NCBI GenBank assembly: GCA_963835535.1
Contig: CAWIFL010000005.1
Location: 496,001 to 560,000 of the forward strand
Direction of reading: 5' to 3'
DNA from: Fen-1245 sp963835535
GTDB taxonomy: Bacteria > Gemmatimonadota > Gemmatimonadetes > Gemmatimonadales > JACORV01
Length of the DNA: 64,000 nucleotides
A program made the translations under genes and the position numbers. A model generated the notes under the pieces. That model did not search any database, was not told the DNA's origin, and saw nothing but the letters and a program-made list of their open reading frames with translations. Each line of letters starts with the position of its first letter. The stretch's first letter is position 1. Shown here piece after piece: positions 51,885-60,335 of the stretch.

Positions 51885-52714
51885 TGCCGCAGGTCTCGAT
51901 GATCCCCAAGCCCTGCCGCGTGGTCGCCGCGACGACGCAGAACAGCCGCGACGTGCACTTCGTGGTCGAGGTTCCGGCGCGGTCGTTCGCGCCGGAGCCG
52001 GGGCAGTTCGTCATGATCTCGGTGCCCGGGATCGGCGAGGCGCCGTTCAGCCTCACCGCGCTGCCCGGCGAGGGCGCGCCGCCCGGCCACTTCGAGCTGC
52101 TGATCCGGCGCGTCGGCCGGCTGACGAACCTGCTCACGCGGGTCCGGGCCGGCGGCGTGCTGTACGTGCGCGGTCCCTACGGCCGGCGCGTGGACTGGGA
52201 GCCGTTCGAGGGCGCGAACCTGATCCTGCTCGCCGGCGGGCTGGGGCTGGCGCCGCTCCGCGCCTTCGTGTGGCGCGCGCTGGCGCGGCGCCGGGAGTTC
52301 CGCCGCATCGACGTGCTGGTGGGCGCGCGCGGCCCCGACGAGCTGCTGTTCAAGAGCGACCTCGACACCTGGTCCGCGCGGACCGACGACGTGCACGTCG
52401 GCCTCACCGTGGATGCGGCGCGCGAAGGGTGGACCGGGCGGATCGGCGTCACCTCGTCGCTGCTCGACGGGCTGAAGGTGGACGCGAACGACACGTACGC
52501 CTTCCTGTGCGGCCCGCCGGTGATGTACCGCGACTGCCTGCGGCGCCTCCTGGCGATGGGGCTGTACGAGAACCACCTCTGGCTCACCCTCGAGCGGCGG
52601 ATGAAGTGCGGCATCGGGCTGTGCGGCAACTGCCAGATGAGCGGCCACTACCTCTGCCAGGAAGGTCCGCTCTTCAGCTACCGCGAGCTGCGCCACCTCC
52701 GGGAGGCGGTGTGA
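51884..52714 (+). CDS. hydG: Group 3b NiFe hydrogenase gamma subunit, FAD/NAD(P)H-binding
   Basis: A 276-residue ferredoxin-NADP reductase-like protein: FAD-binding domain (EPGQFVMISVPGIGEAPFSLT), NAD(P)-binding domain (LLAGGLGLAPLRAFVW, FLCGPPVMYRDC) and a C-terminal 2Fe-2S-type site CGIGLCGNCQMSGHYLC. It exchanges electrons between NAD(P)H and the hydrogenase iron-sulfur chain. The ATG shares a base with the hydB stop (TGATG). The symbol follows Pyrococcus hydBGDA and is unrelated to the HydG maturase of FeFe hydrogenases. Confidence 0.92.
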   Translation: MPQVSMIPKPCRVVAATTQNSRDVHFVVEVPARSFAPEPGQFVMISVPGIGEAPFSLTALPGEGAPPGHFELLIRRVGRLTNLLTRVRAGGVLYVRGPYGRRVDWEPFEGANLILLAGGLGLAPLRAFVWRALARRREFRRIDVLVGARGPDELLFKSDLDTWSARTDDVHVGLTVDAAREGWTGRIGVTSSLLDGLKVDANDTYAFLCGPPVMYRDCLRRLLAMGLYENHLWLTLERRMKCGIGLCGNCQMSGHYLCQEGPLFSYRELRHLREAV

Positions 52715-53490
52715 ACCGCCCCCGCGCCGCGTTCTTCTCGTTCGGCTCGTGCGAGGGGTGCCAGCTCCAGGTGCTCTCCGTCGAGGACGCGCTGCTCGAG
52801 CTGCTCGGCGCCGTGGAGGTGGTCAACTTCCGCGAAGCGATGGACGTTCGCCGCGACGATTACGAGATCGCCTTCGTGGAGGGCTCCGTCATCCGGCCGG
52901 AGGACGTGCCCGAGATCCGCCAGATCCGCACGCGGGCGCGCATCCTGATCGCCATCGGCGCCTGCGCGTGCCTCGGCGGCGTGAACGCCATGCGGAACCG
53001 GCGCGCGATCCAGGAGGTGGCGGGCGAGGTCTACGGCGGGCGGCAGGACGGCGTCTTCGAGGCGCTCGCGGCCAGTCCGATCTCCAGCGTCGTGCAGGTG
53101 GACTACGAGATCCGGGGCTGCCCGATCGACCGCACGGAGTTCCTCGACGCGGTGCGGTCGCTGCTGGCGGGCACGGTGCCGTACGCGCCGCCGTACGCGG
53201 TGTGCGTGCAGTGCACTCTGCGCGGCACGCCCTGCCTGCTCGAGCGCGGCGTGCCGTGCGTCGGGTCGGTCGCGCGCGCCGGGTGCGAGGCGATCTGCCC
53301 CGCCTACGGCGCCCCGTGCGAGGCGTGCAGGGGTTTCCACGACGCGCCGAACTTCGCGGCCTTGGGCGAGGCGTTCGCGCGCCACGGCCTGCCGCCGGTT
53401 GCGGCCGCCGAGAAGCTCCAGCTGTTCAACGACTACCGGGAGGTCCGCGCCGCATGGGAGCGAGCGTTGCCGTCTCCGTCCGACACCTGA
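52711..53490 (+). CDS. hydD: Group 3b NiFe hydrogenase delta (small) subunit
   Basis: 259 residues. FGSCEGCQLQVL supplies the proximal 4Fe-4S cysteines, with GACACLGGVNAM and RGCPIDRTEF completing it. The C-terminal half has further cysteines (CVQCTLRGTPC, CEAICPAYGAPCEAC) for additional clusters. It is the electron-transferring partner of the large subunit. There is no twin-arginine signal, so the enzyme is cytoplasmic, as expected for group 3. It overlaps hydG by four bases (GTGA) and hydA by 37 bases. Confidence 0.93.
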   Translation: MNRPRAAFFSFGSCEGCQLQVLSVEDALLELLGAVEVVNFREAMDVRRDDYEIAFVEGSVIRPEDVPEIRQIRTRARILIAIGACACLGGVNAMRNRRAIQEVAGEVYGGRQDGVFEALAASPISSVVQVDYEIRGCPIDRTEFLDAVRSLLAGTVPYAPPYAVCVQCTLRGTPCLLERGVPCVGSVARAGCEAICPAYGAPCEACRGFHDAPNFAALGEAFARHGLPPVAAAEKLQLFNDYREVRAAWERALPSPSDT

Positions 53491-54746
53491 CCCGGGTCGA
53501 GGGCCACGGGAACATCGTCGTGGACGTCCAGGACGGTGTGCTCAAGCGTTGCGACCTCGAGATCGTCGAGGCGCCGCGGTTCTTCGAGGTGCTCCTCAAG
53601 GGGCGCCCCGCCGACGAGGCCGCGCGCATCGCGTGCAGGATCTGCGGCATCTGCTCGGTCGGGCACGCCACCGCTTCCGTCCACGCGGTCGAGGCCGCGC
53701 TCGGCATCACGCCCGGCCCGAAGCTGCGGCTGCTCCGGCGGCTCAACATGGCGGGGGAGTGGCTCCAGTCGCACGTCCTGCACCTCGGCTTCCTGGTCGC
53801 GCCCGACGCGTTCGGCGCGGGCTCCGTCGTGCCGCTGGCCGCGAGCCACCCCGACCTGGTCAAGGGCGCGCTGCGCCTCAAGCGGGTCGCGAACGACATC
53901 TGCATGGCGGTGAGCGGGCGGCACGTGATGCCGATCTCGTATCACCCGGGGTGGATGGGGCACTGGCCCAAGCCGGCGGAGCTGGAGACGCTGCGCTTTT
54001 CGCTGGCGGAGGAGGTGGCGGACCTCGACGCGCTGGTGGACGTGTTCGCTGAGATCACCTGGCCCGCGCTCGCGCGGCCCACCGAGCACGTCGCCGCGCT
54101 CGAGAGCGGCGCGTACCCGATGATGGGCGGGCCCCTGCACTCGACGGCCGGGCGGGTGACGCCGCCGGCGGGCTACGCCGCGGTGCTCCGCGAGGCGGTG
54201 GTGGACCATTCGGCCGCGAAGCACGTGCGCGGACCGGGGGGAGACGGCAGTCGCGAGGGAGGAGGCACGATCCGCGTCGGCGCGCTGGCGCGCGTGTCGC
54301 TCGCGTACGACCGCCTGCATCCGCGGGCGAGCGCGGCGCTCGCGCGGCTCAAGCTGGCGCCCGACTCCGCCAACCCGTTCGACAACATCGCGGCGCAGGT
54401 GGTCGAATCGGTGCAGGCGCACGCAGAGGCCACCTCCGCGGTCGAGCAGCTGCTCGCGGACGCGGCGCCTGAGCCTCCGGCGGCGGCCACGCGGTCCGGC
54501 GGGGAGGGGATCGGCATCGTCGAGGTCCCGCGCGGGACGCTGGTCCACCACTACGAGATCGGCGCCGACGGCCGCATCGCGCGCGCCAACTGCCTGATCC
54601 CGACGGGGCAGAACCTGGCCTCCATCGAGGCCGACATGCGCGTGTTCGTTCCGGGGCTGCTCGACCGGCCGAAGGACGAGATGACGCACGCCCTGGAGAT
54701 GCTGGTGCGGGCCTACGACCCGTGCATCTCCTGCGCCGTGCACTGA
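53454..54746 (+). CDS. hydA: Group 3b NiFe hydrogenase alpha (large, catalytic) subunit
   Basis: A 430-residue catalytic subunit. The Ni-Fe site is made by RICGICSVGH (Cys64, Cys67) and DPCISCAVH (Cys424, Cys427) at the extreme C-terminus. The sequence between is typical of group 3b. Usually a C-terminal peptide after this His is removed by an endopeptidase when nickel has been inserted. Here the stop codon follows the His directly, so no peptide is encoded. No hyp genes or protease are in the window. It should oxidise H2 or reduce protons with NAD(P)H. Confidence 0.93.
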   Translation: MGASVAVSVRHLTRVEGHGNIVVDVQDGVLKRCDLEIVEAPRFFEVLLKGRPADEAARIACRICGICSVGHATASVHAVEAALGITPGPKLRLLRRLNMAGEWLQSHVLHLGFLVAPDAFGAGSVVPLAASHPDLVKGALRLKRVANDICMAVSGRHVMPISYHPGWMGHWPKPAELETLRFSLAEEVADLDALVDVFAEITWPALARPTEHVAALESGAYPMMGGPLHSTAGRVTPPAGYAAVLREAVVDHSAAKHVRGPGGDGSREGGGTIRVGALARVSLAYDRLHPRASAALARLKLAPDSANPFDNIAAQVVESVQAHAEATSAVEQLLADAAPEPPAAATRSGGEGIGIVEVPRGTLVHHYEIGADGRIARANCLIPTGQNLASIEADMRVFVPGLLDRPKDEMTHALEMLVRAYDPCISCAVH

Positions 54747-54760
54747 ACGGAGTGAGAGCG

Positions 54761-55231
54761 ATGATCGACGCCCTGAAGCGATCCAGTTTCTTCGCCGGCT
54801 TCGACGACAAGTCGCTGGCCGACGTCGCCGCCTTCGCGCGCCCGATGACCTTCGAGGCCGGTCAGGTCATCTTCGACCGGGACGAGGAAGGCGGGGCCGC
54901 GTACATCATCCTGAAGGGACGCGTCCGCCAGGGGTTCGAGGTCTCGCCGGGGAGCGAGGTGTGGTTCCTGACCGGGGAACCGGGCGACCTGTTCGGGTTC
55001 GGCTCCCTGATCGCGCCGCGGGTGCGGGCCATGCGCGCCAAGGCGTCGGAGCAGACGGAGGTCGTCGCCCTGGACGCCGATGCGCTCCTGGAGTACCTCG
55101 AGGCGCACCCGCACTTCGGCTTCATCTTCATGGAACGGCTGGCGCAGGTGATCTATCAGCGGCTCAACAACAGCCGCCTCCAGATCATCCACCTGATGCC
55201 GGAGCGGGAAGCGCCGGGGCCGACCCTGTAG
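54761..55231 (+). CDS. Cyclic nucleotide-binding domain protein without HTH
   Basis: A 156-residue protein consisting of one CAP_ED domain (LKRSSFFAGFDDKSLADVAAF, MTFEAGQVIFDRDEEGGAAYIILKGRVR, GEPGDLFGFGSL). The Crp/Fnr helix-turn-helix is missing, so it probably regulates a partner protein rather than DNA. The typical phosphate-binding cassette (GExA...RxA) is only partly present (GDLFGFGSLIAPRVRAMRAK), so ligand binding is uncertain. It starts 14 bases behind hydA and is the last gene of the operon; similar proteins accompany group 3b hydrogenases elsewhere. Confidence 0.82.
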   Translation: MIDALKRSSFFAGFDDKSLADVAAFARPMTFEAGQVIFDRDEEGGAAYIILKGRVRQGFEVSPGSEVWFLTGEPGDLFGFGSLIAPRVRAMRAKASEQTEVVALDADALLEYLEAHPHFGFIFMERLAQVIYQRLNNSRLQIIHLMPEREAPGPTL

Positions 55232-55234
55232 ATG

Positions 55235-55340
55235 CAGGGTGTAGGGGACAGGGTGTAGGGTGTAGACAAGCAAAGGCGCCACGGCATATGTGGCGCCTTT
55301 CGTTGTCTCCTACACCCTACCCCCTACACCCTACACCCTC
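55235..55340. repeat. TGTAGGGTGTAGGG-type foldback element (right of the hydrogenase operon)
   Basis: The left arm (55235-55269, AGGGTGTAGGGGACAGGGTG and on) and right arm (55303-55340, ending CCCTACACCCTACACCCTCC) embrace a separate hairpin. The whole unit could fold over 100 bases. It lies between the convergent hydrogenase operon and RND pump gene. Confidence 0.85.
55272..55300. terminator. Hairpin terminator, bidirectional
   Basis: A perfect 11-base stem (AAAGGCGCCAC / GTGGCGCCTTT) around a 7-base GGCATAT loop. An A-run precedes and a T-run follows on either strand, in the centre of the foldback element and between convergent genes. It looks like a genuine intrinsic terminator for both. 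Confidence 0.85.
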
Positions 55341-55342
55341 CC

Positions 55343-58300
55343 TCAGTCCGCTCCCGCCGTCGCCGGTAGCGCTTCCGCAGCCGCCCCGGCTCGCACCACG
55401 CCCCCGAAGACCCGCCCCAGCCAGTGCTGGAAGCGATCCATGTACGTATAGACCACGGGCGTGACGTACAGCGTCACGACTTGTGAGAAGGCGAGCCCGC
55501 CCACCACCGCCATGCCCAGCGGCCGCCGGGATTCGGCGCCCGCCCCAAGCCCCAGCGCGATCGGCAGCGTCGCCATCAGGGCGCACATCGTCGTCATCAT
55601 GATCGGCCGGAACCGGATCAGGCACGCCTCCACGATCGCCTCCGCCGGCGCCTTCCCGTCGTTGCGCTCGGCGGCCAGGGCGAAGTCGATCATCATGATG
55701 GCGTTCTTCTTGACCAGACCCACCAGCATGATGATGCCGACGAACGCGTAGACCGAAAGGTCCACGTGAAAGATCAGCAGCGTGAGCAACGCGCCGAAGC
55801 CCGCGAAGGGCAGCCCCGAGAGAATCGTGAGCGGGTGGACGAAGCTCTCGTACAGAACGCCCAGCACCAGATAGATGACGGAGATGGCGAGCACCAGCAG
55901 GAAGACCAGGCCGGCCTGGCTGGACTGGAAGGCCTGGGCCGTGCCCGCGAACTGCGTCGCGATGGACGACGGCAGCACCTGCCCCGCAATGCGCTGCACC
56001 TCCGCCACCGCCTCGCCGAGCGACACGCCGGGCTTGGCGTCGAACGACATCGTCACCGACGGGAGCTGGCCGGAGTGGTTGACCGAGAGCGGCCCGACGT
56101 CCTGGGTCATCGTGGCGACGGAGCCCAGCGGCACCAGCACCCCCTTGTCGCTCAGCACGTAGAGCATGTTCAGCGCCGTCATGTCGCGCTGGTACTGGGG
56201 CATCAGCTCCATGATCACCCAGTACTGGTTGTTCGGCGTGAGGATCGTGGAGACCTGCGCCTGCCCGTACGCGTCCGCCAGGGCACCCTCGATCTGGCCG
56301 GCGCTCACCCCCAGCGCCGAGGCCCGGTCGCGGTCGATCTGCACGTTCACCTGCGGGTTCTTGATCTGCAGGTCGCTGGTCACGTTCTGGAGCAGCGGCG
56401 ACTGGCTCATCCTGGTCTGCAGGATGCCCGCGTACTGGTACAGCGCGTCGATGTCCGCGCCCTGGAGCGTGAACTGGTAGAGCGCCTTCGAGACGCGCCC
56501 GCCGATGCTGATCGGGGGCGGATTCTGGAGGTAGACCTTGATGCCGGGCACCTGCGCCAGCTTGGGCGACAGCTCGCGGATCACCTGGTCGGCGCTCAGC
56601 TTCCGCTTGGCGCGCGGCTTCAGGTGGATGAGCATCCGTCCCTGGTTCCCGCCGCCCACCGACGACATGAAGTCGGTCACGTTCGGATCGCTCTTGACGA
56701 TCGCCGCCACCTCCTGCTGGTGCCGCACCATCTCGTCGTAGCCGGTGCCCTCGGCCGTCTCGGTGGTGCCCGAGATCTGCTCGGTGTCCTCGCTGGGGAG
56801 GAACCCCTTCGGGACCTTCATGAACAGCACGACCGTGGCGACCAGGATCACCCCGGAGAAAGCCATCGTTTCGCGGCGCCGCCCCATCACCCAGCGCAGG
56901 CTCGAGCCGTACCCGTGGAGGGTGCGCTCCCACACGTGCTCGGACCACTGGAACAGCCGGCCGTGCTGCTGCTCCTTCTGAGCGCGCAGGAACCGGCTGC
57001 ACATCATCGGCGTCAGGGTCAGCGAAACGAAGCCCGAGACCAGGATCGCGACGCCGATCGTCACCGCGAACTCGTGGAACAGCCGGCCCACGATCCCGCC
57101 CATGAACAGCACCGGGATGAACACGGCCACCAGCGACAGCGTCATCGAGAGAATGGTGAACCCGATCTCGCCCGAGCCCTGGAACGCCGCCTCCATGACG
57201 GGGGTCCCCATCTCGACGTGGCGGACGATGTTCTCCAGCATCACGATCGCGTCGTCCACCACGAACCCCACCGACAGCGTGAGCGCCATCAGCGAGAGGT
57301 TGTCCATGCTGTAGCCGAGCAGGTACATCGCGGCGAAAGTGCCGACGATGGACATCGGCAGCGCGAGGCTGGGGATGACGGTGGCGGAGACGTTCCGGAG
57401 GAACAGGAAGATCACCATCACCACCAGGCACAACGTCAGCAGCAGCGTCCGCTTGACGTCGTTGACCGAGTTGTGGATCGAGAGCGAGCGGTCGTAGAGG
57501 GTGTGCACCTGGACCGACGGCGGCATCTGCACCTGGAGCTTGACGAGCAGCGCCTTGACGTCGCTGGCGACCTGGACGGTGTTGGTGCCGGGCTGCCGCT
57601 GGACCGCCATCACGATGCCGCGCACCCCGTCGAACCAGCTCGCCTGCTGCGCGTTCTGCACGCTGTCCACGACCTGCGCGATGTCCTCGAGCCGCACCGG
57701 CGACCCGTGGCGGTACGCCACGATCATCGGCGCGAATTCCTTCGCGTCGGCGAGCTGCCCGTTGGCCTGCACCGTGAAGGCCTTGTGAATGCCCCACAGG
57801 ATGCCGGTGGGCATGTTGACGTTGGCGTTGTTGATCGCGTTGTACACCTGGTCGATCCCAACGCCGCGCGACGCCATCGCCCGCGGGTCCATGCGGATCC
57901 GGACGGCGTACTTCATCGAGCCGAAGACCTGGACCTGCGCGACGCCATTCACCATCGAGAGACGCTGCGCCAGATAGGTTTCGGCGTACTCGTCGAGCGT
58001 CGTCAGCGGCAGGGAGGTCGACGTGAGCGCGAGGTACAGGATCGGCGCCTGCGCAGGGTTCACCTTCTGGTAGCTGGGCGGCAGGATGCCCAGGGGCAGT
58101 TGGCGCAGCGTCTTGGCGATCATCGACTGCACGTCCGCGGCGGCGGCGTCGATGTCCCGGTCGAGCGTGAACTGCAGGGTGATGTTGGTGCTCCCCTGCG
58201 TGCTGGTGGACGTCATCTGATCGATGCCGGCGATCGTCGAGAACTGCTTCTCGAGCGGCGTCGCGACCGCCGCCGCCATCGTCTCGGGGCTGCCCCCCGG

Positions 58301-58453
58301 CAGGCTCGCGCTGACGGAAATGGTGGGGAAGTCCACGTTCGGCAGGTCGCTCACCGGCAGGAGCCGGTAGCCCATGATGCCGAAGAGGAGAATGCCCGTC
58401 ATGACCAGCGTCGTCATCACCGGCCGTTTGATGAACAGGCCGGAGATCGTCAC
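55343..58453 (-). CDS. RND multidrug efflux permease (HAE1/MdtB-MdtC-like)
   Basis: A 1036-residue proton-driven inner-membrane pump with twelve TM helices. It shows the HAE-RND pattern: LFIKRPVMTTLVM at the start, VDFPTISVSASLPGGSPETM, the pore-domain repeats and the TM4 segment GFVVDDAIVMLENIVRH with the proton-relay Asp pair; the second half has GLVKKNAIMMIDFALAAE and AESRRPLGMAVVGGL. It acts with the adaptor encoded upstream in ATGA overlap and an outer-membrane TolC-type protein that is not in the window. Confidence 0.95.
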   Translation of the reverse strand: MTISGLFIKRPVMTTLVMTGILLFGIMGYRLLPVSDLPNVDFPTISVSASLPGGSPETMAAAVATPLEKQFSTIAGIDQMTSTSTQGSTNITLQFTLDRDIDAAAADVQSMIAKTLRQLPLGILPPSYQKVNPAQAPILYLALTSTSLPLTTLDEYAETYLAQRLSMVNGVAQVQVFGSMKYAVRIRMDPRAMASRGVGIDQVYNAINNANVNMPTGILWGIHKAFTVQANGQLADAKEFAPMIVAYRHGSPVRLEDIAQVVDSVQNAQQASWFDGVRGIVMAVQRQPGTNTVQVASDVKALLVKLQVQMPPSVQVHTLYDRSLSIHNSVNDVKRTLLLTLCLVVMVIFLFLRNVSATVIPSLALPMSIVGTFAAMYLLGYSMDNLSLMALTLSVGFVVDDAIVMLENIVRHVEMGTPVMEAAFQGSGEIGFTILSMTLSLVAVFIPVLFMGGIVGRLFHEFAVTIGVAILVSGFVSLTLTPMMCSRFLRAQKEQQHGRLFQWSEHVWERTLHGYGSSLRWVMGRRRETMAFSGVILVATVVLFMKVPKGFLPSEDTEQISGTTETAEGTGYDEMVRHQQEVAAIVKSDPNVTDFMSSVGGGNQGRMLIHLKPRAKRKLSADQVIRELSPKLAQVPGIKVYLQNPPPISIGGRVSKALYQFTLQGADIDALYQYAGILQTRMSQSPLLQNVTSDLQIKNPQVNVQIDRDRASALGVSAGQIEGALADAYGQAQVSTILTPNNQYWVIMELMPQYQRDMTALNMLYVLSDKGVLVPLGSVATMTQDVGPLSVNHSGQLPSVTMSFDAKPGVSLGEAVAEVQRIAGQVLPSSIATQFAGTAQAFQSSQAGLVFLLVLAISVIYLVLGVLYESFVHPLTILSGLPFAGFGALLTLLIFHVDLSVYAFVGIIMLVGLVKKNAIMMIDFALAAERNDGKAPAEAIVEACLIRFRPIMMTTMCALMATLPIALGLGAGAESRRPLGMAVVGGLAFSQVVTLYVTPVVYTYMDRFQHWLGRVFGGVVRAGAAAEALPATAGAD

Positions 58454-59595
58454 TGCCCGTTCCCCGCCGCCGCGCTGCCGCCCCCGCTCTTGATCTCGAC
58501 CCTCGCGCCCGGCACCAGGAGCATCTGTCCGTCGGTCACCACCATCTGCCCGCGGGCCAGCCCCTTCTCGATCACCACGTAGTCCTCCGCCGACCGCCCC
58601 ACCGTCACGTCCTGCGCCTGCACCGAGCGGTCGGCGTTCACCAGGTAGACGTACGTCCCGTTCTGGCCGGTCATCACCGCTTGCGACGGGATCGTCAGGA
58701 CGTCGCGCTCCACGTTCAGCACGAGGCGCACGGCCACGAACTCGCCCGGCCAGAGCTTCCGGTCGCCGTTGGAAAAGGTGGCCTTGAGCAGGATCGTGCC
58801 CGTCGTCGTGTCCACCTGATTGTTGATGAACGTCAGGGTCCCGGTCAAAACGGCCGTGGTGTCGTCGGAGGGCCGGATCTCGACCGCCAGGCGGCTCCGG
58901 TCACTGAAGCGCTGGATGTCGTCGAGGTACTTCTGGGGCACCGAGAAGCTGACCGCGATGGGCCGGAGCTGATTGATCACCACCAGGGGCGTCACGACGC
59001 TCGCAGGCACGAGGTTGCCCACGCGCAGCAGCAGGTTGCCGGTGCGCCCCATGATCGGTGCGCGGATCGTGGTGTACTCGAGGTTCAACCGGGCGGTCTG
59101 CACCGCCGCCGAGTCGGCCGTCACCGCCGCCTCCGCGGCGTCGGCGTTGGCCTTGAACTGGTCGAACTGCTCCTGGGTCGCCAGGTCGTTCTGCACCAGT
59201 GTCTGGTAGCGGGTCACCTCCTGGCGCGCGTTGACCAGCTGGGCGCGGTCCTTCGCCAGGTTGGCGAGGGCCTGGTCGAGCGCCGCCTGATAGGGCCGCG
59301 GGTCGAGCTGGAAGAGCAGCTGCCCGACCTGCACTTCGTCACCCTCCTGGAACCCAACCCTGAGGATGATGGCGCTCACCTGAGCGCACACAGCCACCGT
59401 CTGGATAGGCGTCACCGTGCCGATGGCGCTGATCTCCTGCGGCACGGAGCGTTGCTGGACCGTCGCCACGGTGACCGGCACGCTCGGCCGGGGAGGCGGA
59501 GCGTCCTTCTTGCACGCGACCAGGGCGATCGCGATGGCGCCGGCGATGCGGCTCACGGAAAACGTCCTGGGCAAGCTCGGATATCTCGGCATCAT
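58450..59595 (-). CDS. RND efflux periplasmic adaptor (MFP/HlyD family)
   Basis: A 381-residue membrane-fusion protein, lipid-anchored (lipobox ALVAC). It has the lipoyl halves (VAVCAQVSAIILRVGFQEGDEVQVGQLLFQLD and TTIRAPIMGRTGNLLLRVG) around an alpha-helical hairpin (QALANLAKDRAQLVNARQEV...QFDQFKANADAAEAAV), followed by a beta-barrel and a membrane-proximal domain. It joins the RND permease to an outer-membrane channel. It overlaps the permease start by four bases and is divergent from the superoxide dismutase gene. Confidence 0.95.
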   Translation of the reverse strand: MMPRYPSLPRTFSVSRIAGAIAIALVACKKDAPPPRPSVPVTVATVQQRSVPQEISAIGTVTPIQTVAVCAQVSAIILRVGFQEGDEVQVGQLLFQLDPRPYQAALDQALANLAKDRAQLVNARQEVTRYQTLVQNDLATQEQFDQFKANADAAEAAVTADSAAVQTARLNLEYTTIRAPIMGRTGNLLLRVGNLVPASVVTPLVVINQLRPIAVSFSVPQKYLDDIQRFSDRSRLAVEIRPSDDTTAVLTGTLTFINNQVDTTTGTILLKATFSNGDRKLWPGEFVAVRLVLNVERDVLTIPSQAVMTGQNGTYVYLVNADRSVQAQDVTVGRSAEDYVVIEKGLARGQMVVTDGQMLLVPGARVEIKSGGGSAAAGNGQ

Positions 59596-59699
59596 CCAGT
59601 GACTTACGCGCCAGCGGCGGTGTGCGTTGGGAGACAGTTGCGCAACAAGCGTTCCTCGGGGAATCTTACCGGCCTATCCCATACAGAGGAAAGGCGTCC

Positions 59700-60314
59700 A
59701 TGTCGTACCCATATTCGCTTCCGGCGCTCCCCTATGCGTTCGACGCGCTCGAGCCGCACATCGACGCGCAGACGATGCAGATCCACCACGGGAAGCACCA
59801 CCAGGCGTACGTCAACAACCTGAATGCGGCGCTCGAGAAGGCGCCGGAGTGGCAGAAGAAGGGCCTCGGCGAGATCCTCGCGTCCCTCGACAAGGTGCCG
59901 GAAGCCGTCCGCACGGCCGTCCGCAACAACGGCGGCGGGCACTGGAACCACACGGCGTTCTGGAAGCTGATGGCGCCGAAGGCCGGCGGACCGCCCAAGG
60001 GCGACGTGGCCGAACTCATCGCCAGGAGCTTCGGCAGCTTCGACAAGTTCAAGGAGCAGTTCGCCGCCGCGGCCATGGGGCGGTTCGGCTCCGGCTGGGC
60101 GTGGCTGCTCTTCGAGCAGGGGAAACTCACCATCCTGAGCACGCCCAACCAGGACAACCCCGCGATGGAGAAGAAGGGCGCGATCCTGGGGATCGACGTG
60201 TGGGAACACGCCTACTACCTGAAGTACCAGAACCGGCGGGCCGACTACATCGGGGCGTGGTGGAACGTCGTCAACTGGGAACAGGTCAACGCCAATCTCA
60301 AAGAAGTCAGATAG
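59700..60314 (+). CDS. sodA: Superoxide dismutase, Mn/Fe type
   Basis: A 204-residue cytoplasmic SodA/SodB enzyme that dismutates superoxide. The metal ligands fit: His29 (MQIHHGKHH), His84 (HWNHTAFW), Asp166 and His170 (DVWEHAYY). The outer-sphere Gln151 in TPNQDNPAM is in the place typical of Mn or cambialistic enzymes. There is no signal peptide. AGAGGAAAGG precedes the ATG at 59700. It lies next to a hydrogenase/iron-sulfur-rich region but across the divergent RND genes, so no operon link is implied. Confidence 0.96.
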   Translation: MSYPYSLPALPYAFDALEPHIDAQTMQIHHGKHHQAYVNNLNAALEKAPEWQKKGLGEILASLDKVPEAVRTAVRNNGGGHWNHTAFWKLMAPKAGGPPKGDVAELIARSFGSFDKFKEQFAAAAMGRFGSGWAWLLFEQGKLTILSTPNQDNPAMEKKGAILGIDVWEHAYYLKYQNRRADYIGAWWNVVNWEQVNANLKEVR

Positions 60315-60335
60315 AAGAGGGCAGAGGGCAGGGTA

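Noticed and set aside
55766..58582. Plus-strand open frame of 938 codons opposite the RND permease
   Set aside because: His/Arg/Asp-rich antisense translation of the permease; no domain.
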